From Mycolicibacterium goodii (GTDB lineage: Bacteria; Actinomycetota; Actinomycetes; Mycobacteriales; Mycobacteriaceae), in contig NZ_CP092364.2 of the NCBI RefSeq assembly GCF_022370755.2, positions 6,448,001 to 6,512,000 on the forward strand: 64,000 nt of DNA. Reading direction: 5' to 3'. The first letter of the stretch is position 1; each line of letters opens with the position of its first letter. Shown one piece after another: positions 47,560-56,883 of the stretch. The notes beneath the pieces were generated by a model that saw only the letters and a list, made by a program, of their open reading frames with translations, was not told the origin of the DNA and did no database searches. The position numbers and the translations under genes were made by a program.

Positions 47560-48939
47560 GTGATTGACGCGCCACCGCGTGCCGGGCGACCTCTGCCCGG
47601 TCCGGACACCCTCCTGCACCGTCGCGAACAGATTGTGGCCGACGTGGTTCGGCAGGGTTTCATCGACAACCTGCACCCGCTGTGCGGGGTCCTCGACCTC
47701 GACACCCTCGACGAACTGATGCTTTCGTTGAAAACGGTCTATCCCGCCGATCTGCCTGCCGTGCACACGATCGCGGCAAAGGCGATCACGCTGCGACCGG
47801 TTCTCGCGCGGTTCGCCGAGGCGGGAATCGGATGCGAGGTGGCCAGCCCCGGTGAGCTCGAATTGGCGCTCGCCGCGGGGTTTCCGGCAGATCGCATCGT
47901 GTTCGACTCTCCGGCCAAGACCATGCCGGAGATCACGAGGGCGCTCGAGCTCGGGGTGTCGTTCAACGTCGACAACTTCGAGGAACTGGCGCGGGTCGAT
48001 CAGGCGGTCGCACGTATCGGCCGGACACGTTCGGTGATCGGGGTGCGGTTGAATCCCCAGACCGGTGCCGGCGCGATCGACGCGATGAGCACGGCCACCT
48101 CCACATCGAAGTTCGGGATCGGGTTGGCCGATCACCGCGACGAGATCATCGACGCATTTTCGGTCCGGCCCTGGCTGACCCAGCTGCACGTGCACAGCGG
48201 GTCCCAGGGGATGAGTGTCGAGCATGCGGCCCACGGGGTACGCCTCACGGCAGAGGTGGCCGCCGACGTCAACGCACGGGCGGGATTCCAGCAGATCCAG
48301 CGGATCGATGTCGGTGGAGGGCTACCGGTGAACTTCCAATCCGACCGGATCACACCGACTTTCGCCGATCACCGGGCCGCACTTGAGGCCGCGGTACCGC
48401 GATTGTTCGACGGGACCTACACGCTGGTGACCGAATTCGGCCGAGCGTTGACGGCCAAGGCGGGCACCGTCGTGGCCCGTGTCGAGTACACGAAGGTGAC
48501 CGGGGGCCGTCCCATCGCGATCACCCATGCCGGTGTGCAGGTCGCCACCCGCTCGATCTTCGCGCCGGAGGCGTGGCCGCTGCGGGTCGAGGTGTACGAC
48601 CCGCGCGGGCGGCGCCGGGAAGGCAAGCCACGAGTGCAGGATGTGGCGGGCCCCGCCTGCTTCACCGGTGACATGCTGGCCGTCGGACGCGAACTGCCTG
48701 ACGTTCGCCAGGGAGATCTGGTCGCCGTTCCCGACACCGGAGGCTATTACTTCTCGACCCACTTCTCCTACAACGCATTGCCTCGACCCGCCGTCTACAC
48801 CGTGGGGACCGATTCCGACGGTCACCGACGCTGGTCACTGGCTCGCCGGGCCCAGACGATCGAACAGATCGTCACCGAGGCCGGTGAACCGTCGCTCGAA
48901 CCGCTTCCGTTCGTCTCGCCCGCCCGTCCCTCCGACTGA
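47560..48939 (+). CDS. Alanine-racemase-fold PLP amino-acid decarboxylase (Orn/DAP/Arg decarboxylase 2 family)
   Basis: A 459-residue fold-type III PLP enzyme. The Schiff-base lysine is likely in VHTIAAKAITLRPVLARF (about residue 73). The substrate-side motifs are GIGCEVASPGELELAL, TSKFGIG, QLHVHSGSQG and the phosphate loop VGGGLPVNF. The C-terminal catalytic cysteine motif is GPACFTGDML, followed by DTGGYYFSTHFSYNALPRP. The family decarboxylates ornithine, lysine, arginine or meso-diaminopimelate; lysA itself is elsewhere, so this is a second enzyme. The GTG start at 47560 has a weak AAAGG. The substrate is undetermined. Confidence 0.85.
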   Translation: MIDAPPRAGRPLPGPDTLLHRREQIVADVVRQGFIDNLHPLCGVLDLDTLDELMLSLKTVYPADLPAVHTIAAKAITLRPVLARFAEAGIGCEVASPGELELALAAGFPADRIVFDSPAKTMPEITRALELGVSFNVDNFEELARVDQAVARIGRTRSVIGVRLNPQTGAGAIDAMSTATSTSKFGIGLADHRDEIIDAFSVRPWLTQLHVHSGSQGMSVEHAAHGVRLTAEVAADVNARAGFQQIQRIDVGGGLPVNFQSDRITPTFADHRAALEAAVPRLFDGTYTLVTEFGRALTAKAGTVVARVEYTKVTGGRPIAITHAGVQVATRSIFAPEAWPLRVEVYDPRGRRREGKPRVQDVAGPACFTGDMLAVGRELPDVRQGDLVAVPDTGGYYFSTHFSYNALPRPAVYTVGTDSDGHRRWSLARRAQTIEQIVTEAGEPSLEPLPFVSPARPSD

Positions 48940-48951
48940 TTGCGACCGCTC

Positions 48952-50406
48952 ATGCTCGAATCGAACTCCGAATCGTCCTCGCCCGACGGGGCCCGCTCGG
49001 GTCTCGCCAGGTCGCTGAAAACCCGGCATATGACCATGATCGCGATCGGTGGGGCCATCGGCGCCGGGCTCTTCGTCGGCAGCGGCGCGGTGATCAAAAC
49101 CGCGGGCCCCGCGGCGATCCTGTCCTACGTCCTGGCCGGCGTGCTCGTGCTGTGCACCCTGCGGATGCTCGGCGAGATGGTCGTGGCCAAGCCGAGGACG
49201 GGTGCCTTCGCCGACTACGCCCGGATGGGCATCGGTCCGTGGGCGGGGTTCACCCTGGGGTGGCTGTACTGGTACTACTACGTGATCATCATCGCGGTGG
49301 AAGCCGTTGCGGGAGCCAACATCCTGTCTGCCTGGGTAGGTCTGCCGCTGTGGCTCATGGCCATGCTGTTGATGGCGGTGTTGACCCTGACCAACCTCAT
49401 CTCGGTGCGGTGGTTCGGCGAATTCGAGTTCTGGTTCTCCGGCATCAAGGTCGCCGCCATCGTGTCCTTCATCGTCCTCGGTCTGCTCTGGGTGCTCGGG
49501 GTGTGGCCCGGCGACACCGGAGGGCTGTCGAACCTGGTGGCGCACGGAGGTTTTGCGCCCAACGGTCTCGGGTCGATCTTCGGCGCCGTGGTGGTGGTGA
49601 TCTTCGCCTTCGGCGGTGCCGAGATCGTCACGATCGCCGCCGCGGAGAGCGCCGAACCGGCGAAATCGGTCGCCAGGGCCACCACCGGCGTCATCTGGCG
49701 GATCATCCTGTTCTACGTCGGATCCATCTTCCTGGTCGTGTGCCTCCTGCCGTGGAACGACGCGTCCGTGCTGTCCAGCCCGTACGTCGCTGCCTTGGAC
49801 AAACTGCAGATCCCCGGCGCGGGACTCATCATGAACTTCGTCATCCTCACCGCGGTGTTGTCGGTGCTGAACTCGTCGATCTACACGTCCTCACGCATGC
49901 TGCGCGTGCTCGCATCACACGGCGACGCGCCAGAGTGGCTGGTGCGAACCAACACTCGCGGCGTCCCCACCCGCGCAATCCTGGCCAGCACCGTCGTCGG
50001 ATGGGTCTCGGTGATTTTGGCCTACGTCGCACCCGACTCGCTGTTCCTGTTCCTGGTGAACTCCTGCGGCGTGGTCGCGATCTTCATGTACGTGATGATC
50101 GGCGTGTCGGAGCTGCGGGTGCGTCGGGCCGTCGAGCGTGAGGACCCGGCCAAGCTGACGCTGAAGATGTGGTTTTTCCCGTATCTCACGGTCGCGGTGA
50201 TCGTGTGCTTTGTGCTGGTACTGGTGGCGATGCTGTTCGACGCCGATCAGCGGGTCCAGCTGCTGGCCAGCGTGGTGAGCCTGGCCGTGGTCCTGATCGC
50301 CTACGTCCTGCGCAAGCGCCACGGACAGGTGCCCGTCACCACTGAAGCCGCTGAGATCGGAGGTGGCGCCGAAGACGCCCACACGGCCACAACGGACGAA
50401 CGGTGA
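48952..50406 (+). CDS. APC-superfamily amino-acid permease (AAT family)
   Basis: A 484-residue, 12-helix transporter. The AAT family signature LKTRHMTMIAIGGAIGAGLFVGSGAVIKTAGPAAILSYVLAG opens helix 1-2. GGAEIVTIAAAESAEPAKSVARA (helix 6 and loop) is typical of GabP/ProY-like permeases for GABA, proline or basic amino acids. The ATG at 48952 is 12 bases after the decarboxylase stop. It presumably imports the decarboxylase substrate or exchanges it with the amine product. Confidence 0.88.
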   Translation: MLESNSESSSPDGARSGLARSLKTRHMTMIAIGGAIGAGLFVGSGAVIKTAGPAAILSYVLAGVLVLCTLRMLGEMVVAKPRTGAFADYARMGIGPWAGFTLGWLYWYYYVIIIAVEAVAGANILSAWVGLPLWLMAMLLMAVLTLTNLISVRWFGEFEFWFSGIKVAAIVSFIVLGLLWVLGVWPGDTGGLSNLVAHGGFAPNGLGSIFGAVVVVIFAFGGAEIVTIAAAESAEPAKSVARATTGVIWRIILFYVGSIFLVVCLLPWNDASVLSSPYVAALDKLQIPGAGLIMNFVILTAVLSVLNSSIYTSSRMLRVLASHGDAPEWLVRTNTRGVPTRAILASTVVGWVSVILAYVAPDSLFLFLVNSCGVVAIFMYVMIGVSELRVRRAVEREDPAKLTLKMWFFPYLTVAVIVCFVLVLVAMLFDADQRVQLLASVVSLAVVLIAYVLRKRHGQVPVTTEAAEIGGGAEDAHTATTDER

Positions 50407-51254
50407 TGAGTGACTTCTTCGCCCGCGCATCGTCGCGGCTGGCCGCGACAGCGACCTGGTCGATCCGGATCATCGATCTGGGCAGTGGCGAGGTCTTGTT
50501 CGAACACGACCCGGACCGGGTGCTCAAGACCGCGAGCGTCGGCAAGGTCTTCCTGCTGGCCGAGGTCGCACGTCGGTTCGAGGACAAGACCCTTGGGCCG
50601 GGCGAGGTCGTCGCCGCCGTGCCCGAGGACCACGTCGCCGATTCCGGGATCCTGTACCTGCTGCGGCAGCAAGACTTCCGGATCGACGACCTGTGCCTGC
50701 TGATCGGTGCCGTGAGCGACAACATGGCCACCAACATCCTGCTGCGCCGGATCGGGCTCGATGAGGTGCAGCGCGCCACAGGTGATCTGGGGTTCACGCG
50801 CAGTGGGCTACGCGACCGGGTGCGGCTGAACCGGCCTCGCGACGATCGACTCACCCTGTCGACGGGCAACGCCGCGGAGCTGTGCGCGTTCGTGGCGCGC
50901 CTGCACGCCGGTGAGATCCACAGCGTCGCGGTGTCTCGGCAGGTGCGCACGTGGCTGGGCGTCAACACCGATCTGTCCATGGTGGCGCGCGCCTTCGGCC
51001 TTGACCCCCTGGCCCACATCGAACCCGACGCAGGATTCGAACTGTGGAACAAGACCGGCACCATCTCAGACGCGCGGATCGACATCGGATGCGTCACCGC
51101 GGCCGGACGCACGGTCGGCTACGCCGTCCTGGCGAACTGGGCGTGGGGCGAGGACCACCGGGACCCCGTGTTGCACACCATGGGATACCTGGGCGCCGAG
51201 ATCCGTCGTTATCTGGAGGCAGCTCAGGCCGGTTCGGTGACGCCGGTGATCTGA
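50403..51254 (+). CDS. Class A beta-lactamase-like serine hydrolase
   Basis: A 283-residue protein with the penicillin-recognising motifs SVGK ([13 protein letters not shown], about residue 47), SDN (VSDNMATN) and KTG (LWNKTGTIS). No signal peptide is present, unlike secreted beta-lactamases. The omega-loop glutamate of true class A enzymes is not obvious, since the region reads [20 protein letters not shown]. It may be a cytoplasmic amidase or aminopeptidase acting on the cluster's substrate. GTG at 50403 (or ATG 50406) overlaps the permease stop. Its end overlaps bagB by 31 bases. Confidence 0.8.
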   Translation: MMSDFFARASSRLAATATWSIRIIDLGSGEVLFEHDPDRVLKTASVGKVFLLAEVARRFEDKTLGPGEVVAAVPEDHVADSGILYLLRQQDFRIDDLCLLIGAVSDNMATNILLRRIGLDEVQRATGDLGFTRSGLRDRVRLNRPRDDRLTLSTGNAAELCAFVARLHAGEIHSVAVSRQVRTWLGVNTDLSMVARAFGLDPLAHIEPDAGFELWNKTGTISDARIDIGCVTAAGRTVGYAVLANWAWGEDHRDPVLHTMGYLGAEIRRYLEAAQAGSVTPVI

Positions 51255-52354
51255 TCGGCGATCGCCCGCAGCGCCTCGAGATCCGATACGTCGAACGGCA
51301 GCGACGGCACCCCGACGATCGCCACGTGCGGATTGGCACCCGTGAATCGCGACAGCAACCGCACCTCCCGCTTGGCCGTCTGCGCGCGGGCGGCGTGGAT
51401 GCGCAGCACCGCCGCGGTCACCGAGCCGGGATCCTCGGCGGCCAGTTCGTCGGCGGCCTCTTCGGCCTTCTCGGCGTGCAGATCGCACAGCGTGGGATGC
51501 GTGCGGTTGAGGATCAGACCCGCGAGCGGCATACGCTCGCCGGACAGCCGGTCGACGAAGAACGACGCCTCGCGCAGCGCGTCGGGTTCGGCCGCGGACA
51601 CCACCACGAACTGGGTGCCGCGCCGCTTGAGCAGATCATAGGTACGGTCTGCCTTCTCGCGGAACCCGCCGAAGGTGGCATCCAGTGATTGCACGAAACC
51701 GGCTGCGTCGGAGAGCATCTGCGAACCCAGCACGGTCGACAGCGCCTTCATCGCGAGCCCGACGGCACCCGTCACGAGCTTTCCGATGCCGCGGCCAGGA
51801 GCCAACAGCATGCGCCACAGGCGGCTGTCCATGAAGCTGCCCAAACGTTTTGGCGCGTCGAGGAAGTCGAGGGCGTTACGCGACGGTGGCGTGTCGACGA
51901 CCACCAGGTCCCACTTGTCCTCGGACAGCAACTGCCCGAGTTTCTCCATGGCCATGTACTCCTGCGTGCCCGCAAGTGAGGTGGCCACCGTCTGGTAGAA
52001 CTGGTTCTCCAGAATCGAGTCGGCGACGCCGGGACCCGAGTACTGCAACACCATCTCGTCGAACGTGCGACGCATGTCGAGCATCATCGCGTGCAGTTCC
52101 CCGGGCACCTCGGGGGCCAGCGGAACCCGTTGCGGTGTATTGCCCAGATCCTTGATGCCGAGCGCCTGTGCGAGTCGCTTGGCGGGGTCGATGGTGAGCA
52201 CCACGACGGTGCGCCCGTACTCGGCGGCACGCAGCGCCATCGCCGCGGCGGTCGTGGTCTTACCGACACCGCCCGCGCCGCAACACACCACGACACGGTT
52301 GGAGGTGTCGGCCAGGATCGAGCCCATGTCGAGGGCCGGTGGTGTGGTGCTCAT
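51224..52354 (-). CDS. bagB: BagB, Get3/ArsA-like ATPase (Rv3680-like)
   Basis: A 376-residue soluble ATPase. The deviant Walker [10 protein letters not shown] (about residues 27-35), switch [14 protein letters not shown], and [21 protein letters not shown] are typical of the ArsA/Get3 family. In M. tuberculosis the pair Rv3679-Rv3680 was described as Get3 homologues BagA and BagB, linked to stress and glycerol toxicity. The arsenite-binding cysteines of ArsA are not seen. Its start overlaps the bagA stop by four bases, so they form a coupled heteromeric pair. Confidence 0.85.
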   Translation of the reverse strand: MSTTPPALDMGSILADTSNRVVVCCGAGGVGKTTTAAAMALRAAEYGRTVVVLTIDPAKRLAQALGIKDLGNTPQRVPLAPEVPGELHAMMLDMRRTFDEMVLQYSGPGVADSILENQFYQTVATSLAGTQEYMAMEKLGQLLSEDKWDLVVVDTPPSRNALDFLDAPKRLGSFMDSRLWRMLLAPGRGIGKLVTGAVGLAMKALSTVLGSQMLSDAAGFVQSLDATFGGFREKADRTYDLLKRRGTQFVVVSAAEPDALREASFFVDRLSGERMPLAGLILNRTHPTLCDLHAEKAEEAADELAAEDPGSVTAAVLRIHAARAQTAKREVRLLSRFTGANPHVAIVGVPSLPFDVSDLEALRAIADQITGVTEPA

Positions 52355-53385
52355 CTGACCCCCTGGGCGGCGAGTTCTTCGGCGAGTTCGTAGAGGCTGC
52401 CCAGGTCGACACCGTCGGCCAGCGCGGGCAGTTCCAGGCGTGGGATGTCGATCTCGTCGAGCAGTTCGGCGCTTTCCTTGCGGGCTCTGATGCGCGTCGC
52501 ATGCTGGATCGCCTCGGTGAGCAGACCCGCAAAATCCTCGTCGGACAACGTGATTGCGGCCCTGCTCAAGCCTGCGCGGATCGTGTCGGCGTCGAGGTCG
52601 CCGTCGGCGGCCTTGGCCAGATCTTCCGGCGACAGATACGCCGGGATGTTGCGGTTGACGATGACGCTGCCGATCGGCAGGTTCAGTTCCTTGAGTTCGT
52701 CGATCGCCTCCAGGGTCTCCTGGATGGGCAGCGCCTCCAGCAGTGTCACCAGGTGGATCGCGGTCTGCTCGGAGTGCAGCAGCTTCACCACACCCTCGGC
52801 CTGCGAGTGCACGGGTCCGCCCTTGGCCAGATCCGAGACGGCCTTGGTCACATCGAGGAAGCGTGAAATACGGCCTGTCGGAGGGGAATCCACGACGACG
52901 GCGTCGTAACCGCTGCGCTTGTGCTTGGCGTCGCGCATGTCCGGCGGTCGGACCACGATCTCTTTGATCTTGCCGGTCAACAGCACGTCACGCAGACCAG
53001 GCGCGATGGTGGTGGCGAACTCGATGGCGCCGATGCGGCGCATCGCACGTCCGGCGATGCCGAGGTTGTAGAACATGTCGAGGTACTCCAGGAACGCGGC
53101 CTCGATGTCGATGGCCAGCGCGTTGACCTGCCCGCCGCCCTCGGCCGTGGCGATCTTGACTTCCTCGTAGGGCAGTGGCGGCACATCGAACAGCTGCGCG
53201 ATGCCCTGGCGTTCCTCGACCTCGACGAGCAGGACCCTGCGCCCCCCTGCGGCCAGCGCGAGGGCGAGCGCCGCGGCGATCGTGGATTTGCCGGTTCCGC
53301 CCTTGCCGGACACGAAATGCAATCGCGCCTTCGTCAGGCGCGACGGCCAACCGACATGCTTGGCGCCGCTCTCTGTGGTTGCCAC
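52351..53385 (-). CDS. bagA: BagA, Get3/ArsA-like ATPase (Rv3679-like)
   Basis: A 344-residue ATPase. Walker A is [10 protein letters not shown] (about residues 26-35), with [21 protein letters not shown] as the Walker B/switch region and a C-terminal helical domain. It is the first gene of the bagA-bagB operon and shows the same family layout as its partner. The pair may handle hydrophobic membrane proteins as eukaryotic Get3 does; this is by homology only. It is divergent from the DUF4177 gene (starts 48 bases apart). Confidence 0.85.
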   Translation of the reverse strand: MATTESGAKHVGWPSRLTKARLHFVSGKGGTGKSTIAAALALALAAGGRRVLLVEVEERQGIAQLFDVPPLPYEEVKIATAEGGGQVNALAIDIEAAFLEYLDMFYNLGIAGRAMRRIGAIEFATTIAPGLRDVLLTGKIKEIVVRPPDMRDAKHKRSGYDAVVVDSPPTGRISRFLDVTKAVSDLAKGGPVHSQAEGVVKLLHSEQTAIHLVTLLEALPIQETLEAIDELKELNLPIGSVIVNRNIPAYLSPEDLAKAADGDLDADTIRAGLSRAAITLSDEDFAGLLTEAIQHATRIRARKESAELLDEIDIPRLELPALADGVDLGSLYELAEELAAQGVR

Positions 53386-53420
53386 CAGTGCATGCTAACC
53401 AAGCCTTGCTGCCCGACAGA

Positions 53421-53426
53421 TAAGCT
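53421..53426 (+). promoter_or_regulatory. -10 element, likely leaderless promoter
   Basis: TAAGCT (TANNNT type) ends 6 bases before the ATG at 53433; there is no ribosome site. It is the same hexamer as at 26833. Confidence 0.5.
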
Positions 53427-53432
53427 CGGCCC

Positions 53433-53594
53433 ATGAGTGAACCGACTCGCTGGGAGTACGCCACGGTGCCGTTGCTGACCCATGCCACCAAACAGATCCT
53501 TGACCAGTGGGGCAGTGACGGCTGGGAACTGGTCTCGGTCCTGCCCGGGCCGACCGGTGAGCAGCATGTCGCCTACCTGAAGCGGCCGAAGTGA
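53433..53594 (+). CDS. DUF4177 family small protein (53 aa)
   Basis: It begins MSEPTRWEYATVPLLTHATK and continues QILDQWGSDGWELVSVL, ending HVAYLKRPK. The WEY...LxxxGxxGWELVxV...YLKR layout is the DUF4177 beta-alpha-beta fold. The gene overlaps the RidA start (GTG at 53591) and corresponds to the short gene annotated beside Rv3678c. It was missed by a 60-residue cut-off. Function is unknown. Confidence 0.85.
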   Translation: MSEPTRWEYATVPLLTHATKQILDQWGSDGWELVSVLPGPTGEQHVAYLKRPK

Positions 53595-54067
53595 CCGGCG
53601 CGTCGTGGTCGGGACGGCTCGCCGAGCTCGGCATCGAACTGCCGGGCGTGGTTCCGCCGGTGGCGGCCTATGTGCCCGCCGTGCACACCGGCAACCACGT
53701 CTACACCTCGGGGCAGCTGCCCATCGTCGGTGGTGAACTGCTCAAGACCGGCAAGGTCGGTGCCGAGGTGAGCGCCGAGGAGGCCAAGGAGCTCGCGCGG
53801 GTGTGCGGCCTCAACGCGTTGGCCGCGGTGCACGCGCTCGTCGGGATCGACGCCGTCGTCAAGGTGGTCAAGGTCGTCGGATTCGTCGCGTCGGCCCCCG
53901 GCTTCGGTGGCCAGCCCGGCGTCGTCAACGGGGCCTCGGAACTGTTCGGCGAGATCTTCGGCGACGCCGGCGCGCACGCGCGCTCGGCGGTCGGGGTGGC
54001 CGAGCTGCCGATCAACGCCCCTGTCGAGGTCGAGATCATCGTCGAGGTCACGCCGGGACTCGCGTGA
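53591..54067 (+). CDS. RidA family protein (Rv3678c-like)
   Basis: A 158-residue YjgF/YER057c/UK114 protein of the longer subgroup. Typical segments are HTGNHVYTSGQLPIVGGELLKTGKVG, EEAKELARVCGLNALAAVHALVG and a conserved Arg in GAHARSAVGVAELPINAPVEVEIIVEV. RidA proteins hydrolyse reactive imines released by PLP enzymes. Start GTG overlaps DUF4177 and its stop overlaps the MBL gene, giving a three-gene coupled operon. Confidence 0.9.
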   Translation: MTGASWSGRLAELGIELPGVVPPVAAYVPAVHTGNHVYTSGQLPIVGGELLKTGKVGAEVSAEEAKELARVCGLNALAAVHALVGIDAVVKVVKVVGFVASAPGFGGQPGVVNGASELFGEIFGDAGAHARSAVGVAELPINAPVEVEIIVEVTPGLA

Positions 54068-54861
54068 GCGACCTGGCGCACCCCGCCTACGGGTTGTTAC
54101 GGCCGGTCACCGATTCGGCTTCGGTGCTGCTGTGCGACAACCCGGGCCTGATGACGCTGGAGGGCACCAACACGTGGGTGCTGCGTGCGCCGGGTAGCGA
54201 CGAGATCGTCGTGGTCGACCCGGGCCCGGACGACGACGAACACATCGCGCGCGTCGCCGAGCTCGGGACGATCCCGCTCGTGCTGATCAGCCACAAACAC
54301 GAGGACCACACCGGCGGCATCGACAGGCTCGTCGAGCGGACCGGCGCGGTGGTGCGCTCGGTGGGCAGCGGGTTCCTGCGCGGACTGGGCGGTCCGTTGA
54401 CCGACGGCGAGGTGATCGATGCGGCCGGGCTGCGCATCACGGTGATGGCGACGCCCGGGCACACCGCGGACTCGTTGTCGTTCGTGCTCGACGACGGCGA
54501 CGGGCCGGGTGCCGTGCTGACCGCCGACACCGTGCTTGGCCGCGGCACCACCGTCATCGACACCGAGGACGGCAGCTTGCGCGACTACCTCGAATCGCTG
54601 CACCGGCTCAAAGGGCTGGGCGGACGTGTGGTGCTGCCGGGGCATGGCCCCGAACTCGCCGATCTCGCGGCCGTCACCGAGATGTACCTGGCGCACCGTG
54701 AGGAACGGCTCGACCAGGTGCGTGGGGCGCTACGCGAACTCGGCGACGATGCCACCGCGCGCCAGGTCGTCGAGCACGTCTACACCGACGTCGACGAGAA
54801 ACTGTGGGATGCCGCGGAGAAGAGCGTGCAGGCCCAACTCGACTACCTGCGTGACCTGTGA
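54064..54861 (+). CDS. Metallo-beta-lactamase-fold hydrolase (Rv3677c-like)
   Basis: A 265-residue protein. Metal motifs are LISHKHEDHTGG (His-x-His-x-Asp-His), ATPGHTADS, TADTVLG and VLPGHGPEL, in the order of the glyoxalase II/LACTB2-like branch. The C-terminal winged-helix-like region (RQVVEHVYTDVDEKLWDAAEKSVQAQLDYL) is characteristic of LACTB2, an RNA-cleaving hydrolase. No signal peptide is present. It is coupled to RidA by overlap. Confidence 0.87.
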   Translation: MSDLAHPAYGLLRPVTDSASVLLCDNPGLMTLEGTNTWVLRAPGSDEIVVVDPGPDDDEHIARVAELGTIPLVLISHKHEDHTGGIDRLVERTGAVVRSVGSGFLRGLGGPLTDGEVIDAAGLRITVMATPGHTADSLSFVLDDGDGPGAVLTADTVLGRGTTVIDTEDGSLRDYLESLHRLKGLGGRVVLPGHGPELADLAAVTEMYLAHREERLDQVRGALRELGDDATARQVVEHVYTDVDEKLWDAAEKSVQAQLDYLRDL

Positions 54862-54892
54862 GCCTTACCGGCGGTGAGCGCCGGTAAGGCTC
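54860..54892. terminator. Bidirectional terminator between MBL gene and crp
   Basis: GAGCCTTACCGGCG, loop GTGAG, CGCCGGTAAGGCTC: a perfect 14-bp stem overlapping the MBL stop and 10 bases from the crp stop (54902). Confidence 0.88.
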
Positions 54893-54901
54893 CCCAACGC
54901 G

Positions 54902-55576
54902 CTAGCGGGCGCGGCGGGCCAGACGCTCACTGTCGGAGATCAGCACGCTCTTGCCCTCGAGGCGAATCCAGCCGCGGTGGGCGAAGTCGGCCAGCGCCTT
55001 GTTCACGGTCTCGCGGGACGCGCCGACGAGCTGGGCGATCTCTTCCTGCGTCAGATCGTGGGTGACCCGCAGCGCCCCGCCCTCCTGGGTGCCGAACCGC
55101 TGCGCCAGCTGCAGAAGCTGCTTGGCCACACGGCCGGGAACGTCGGTGAAGATCAGATCCGCGAGGTTGTTGTTGGTGCGGCGCAGACGACGCGCGAGCA
55201 CGCGCAGCAGCTGCTCGGCGATCTCGGGCCGGTCGGCGATCCAGGCGCGCAGCGCGTCGCGGTCCATCGAGACCGCGCGGACCTCGGTGATCGTGGTGGC
55301 GCTCGATGTCCGGGGGCCCGGGTCGAAGATCGACAGCTCACCGAACATGTCCGACGGACCCATGATCGTCAGCAGGTTCTCGCGGCCGTCCGGAGACCGG
55401 CGGCCGATCTTCACCTTGCCGGAGATGATGATGTACAGCCGATCGCCGGGCTCACCTTCGGCGAACACGGTGTGCCCGCGCGGGAAGTCGACGGGCTGCA
55501 ACTGCTTGGTCAGCGCCGCAACGGCGGTGGGTTCGACTCCCTGGAAGATTCCGGCCCTGGCCAGGATCTCGTCCAC
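54902..55576 (-). CDS. crp: Crp, cAMP receptor protein
   Basis: A 224-residue CRP/FNR regulator. The cyclic-nucleotide domain covers residues ~10-120, with [18 protein letters not shown] and the phosphate-binding [19 protein letters not shown]. The C-terminal helix-turn-helix is [30 protein letters not shown]. It is the orthologue of Rv3676, a global regulator of carbon and respiratory genes with weak cAMP dependence. The palindrome at 55602-55615 upstream may be a control site. Confidence 0.96.
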   Translation of the reverse strand: MDEILARAGIFQGVEPTAVAALTKQLQPVDFPRGHTVFAEGEPGDRLYIIISGKVKIGRRSPDGRENLLTIMGPSDMFGELSIFDPGPRTSSATTITEVRAVSMDRDALRAWIADRPEIAEQLLRVLARRLRRTNNNLADLIFTDVPGRVAKQLLQLAQRFGTQEGGALRVTHDLTQEEIAQLVGASRETVNKALADFAHRGWIRLEGKSVLISDSERLARRAR

Positions 55577-55601
55577 GTTGCCCCTCTTAAGCTAATGGGT
55601 G

Positions 55602-55615
55602 GTAAGACCTCTTAC
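55602..55615. promoter_or_regulatory. Palindrome upstream of crp
   Basis: GTAAGA-CC-TCTTAC, 26 bases before the crp start. It does not match the TGTGA-type Crp site, so another regulator or a transcript element is likelier. Confidence 0.35.
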
Positions 55616-55665
55616 TGATATTGCCTGCTCAGTCTAGAGGTACGCGGTTTCGCGACTAGCCAACG

Positions 55666-55959
55666 CTACACACGATCGGCATGGCGAGTCGCCGGAAACT
55701 CCGGATTCGTCGCCTGCGGATCGAAGCGGCGCGTGGGCAAATGGGCGTCGTACGAGGCCGAGCCCACGGTCTGGAGGACCAGTTCGCGGTGGTGCAGCTC
55801 GCTCACCGGTCGGGCCGTCGAGGCCGCCGCGGTGCCACGAGCGGTCGTCTTGGCCCGGCTGGGCACCTGGTCACGGGCCAGACCGGCCTCCAGCCGGTCG
55901 AGCCCGAACGTCGCCAGCATGAGCAACCCGGGGATGAGCGCCACCAGCAGCCAAGACAC
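55666..55959 (-). CDS. Small membrane protein (Rv3675-like)
   Basis: A 97-residue protein. One N-terminal transmembrane segment ([26 protein letters not shown]) is followed by a polar region ending [31 protein letters not shown]. Its place upstream of crp on the same strand, and divergent from nth, matches Rv3675. Function is unknown. Confidence 0.72.
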   Translation of the reverse strand: MSWLLVALIPGLLMLATFGLDRLEAGLARDQVPSRAKTTARGTAAASTARPVSELHHRELVLQTVGSASYDAHLPTRRFDPQATNPEFPATRHADRV

Positions 55960-56109
55960 AAGGCAGTAGTTAACACGGCCCAGGTCTCAGCGGGGTCACG
56001 AACCGGGGCACATATGCCACCGGTCGGGAGTGTCGCCGCCACGCCCCCGGACTCCGGGGCACGTACCGCAGATCAGGCGTCGTCAGCGGTGGTCAGTACC
56101 CTGACATGC

Positions 56110-56883
56110 GTGAGCGCGGGTGCCGCCCGATCGGCGAAAACAGCAGGTTCCAAGAAGTGGGACGCCGAGACGCACCTCGGCCTCGTCCGTCGTGCCCGCC
56201 GGATGAACCGGACCCTCGCCAAGGCGTTCCCGCACGTGTACTGCGAGCTGGACTTCACCAACCCGCTCGAGCTCACGGTCGCCACGATCCTGTCGGCGCA
56301 GAGCACCGACAAGCGCGTCAACCTGACCACCCCGGCGCTGTTCAAGAAGTACCGCACCGCGCTCGACTACGCGCAGGCCGATCGCACCGAGCTCGAGGAG
56401 CTGATCCGGCCCACGGGTTTCTACCGGAACAAGACCACGTCGCTGATCCGGCTCGGCCAGGAACTCGTCGAACGGTTCGACGGTCAGGTGCCCGACACTC
56501 TCGACGACCTCGTGACGCTGCCCGGTGTCGGGCGCAAGACCGCCAACGTCATCCTTGGCAACGCCTTCGACATCCCAGGCATCACGGTCGACACACACTT
56601 CGGCCGGCTCGTGCGCAGGTGGCGCTGGACCGCCGAGGAGGATCCGGTCAAGGTCGAGTTCGCGGTCGCCGACCTCATCGAACGCAGCGAGTGGACCCTG
56701 CTGAGCCACCGCGTGATCTTCCATGGCCGACGCGTGTGCCACGCCCGTAAACCGGCGTGTGGGGTGTGCGTGCTGGCCAAGGACTGCCCGTCGTTCGGCA
56801 TCGGCCCCACCGATCCGCCGACCGCGGCCGCGTTGGTCAAAGGCCCCGAGACCGAGCATCTGCTGGCGCTGGCCGGTTTGTGA
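56110..56883 (+). CDS. nth: Nth, endonuclease III (DNA glycosylase/AP lyase)
   Basis: A 257-residue base-excision repair enzyme that removes oxidised pyrimidines. The helix-hairpin-helix is [14 protein letters not shown], with the catalytic Lys adjacent in [10 protein letters not shown]. The catalytic Asp is in [10 protein letters not shown]. The 4Fe-4S loop [17 protein letters not shown] has the C-x6-C-x2-C-x5-C spacing. GTG at 56110 ([13 protein letters not shown]) is the most likely start. Its stop overlaps the thioredoxin-like gene. Confidence 0.95.
   Translation: MSAGAARSAKTAGSKKWDAETHLGLVRRARRMNRTLAKAFPHVYCELDFTNPLELTVATILSAQSTDKRVNLTTPALFKKYRTALDYAQADRTELEELIRPTGFYRNKTTSLIRLGQELVERFDGQVPDTLDDLVTLPGVGRKTANVILGNAFDIPGITVDTHFGRLVRRWRWTAEEDPVKVEFAVADLIERSEWTLLSHRVIFHGRRVCHARKPACGVCVLAKDCPSFGIGPTDPPTAAALVKGPETEHLLALAGL

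Noticed and set aside
50403..51254. Antibiotic-resistance beta-lactamase
   Set aside because: The SxxK, SDN and KTG motifs are present, but there is no signal peptide and no clear omega-loop glutamate, and the context is amino-acid metabolism; kept as a beta-lactamase-like hydrolase.
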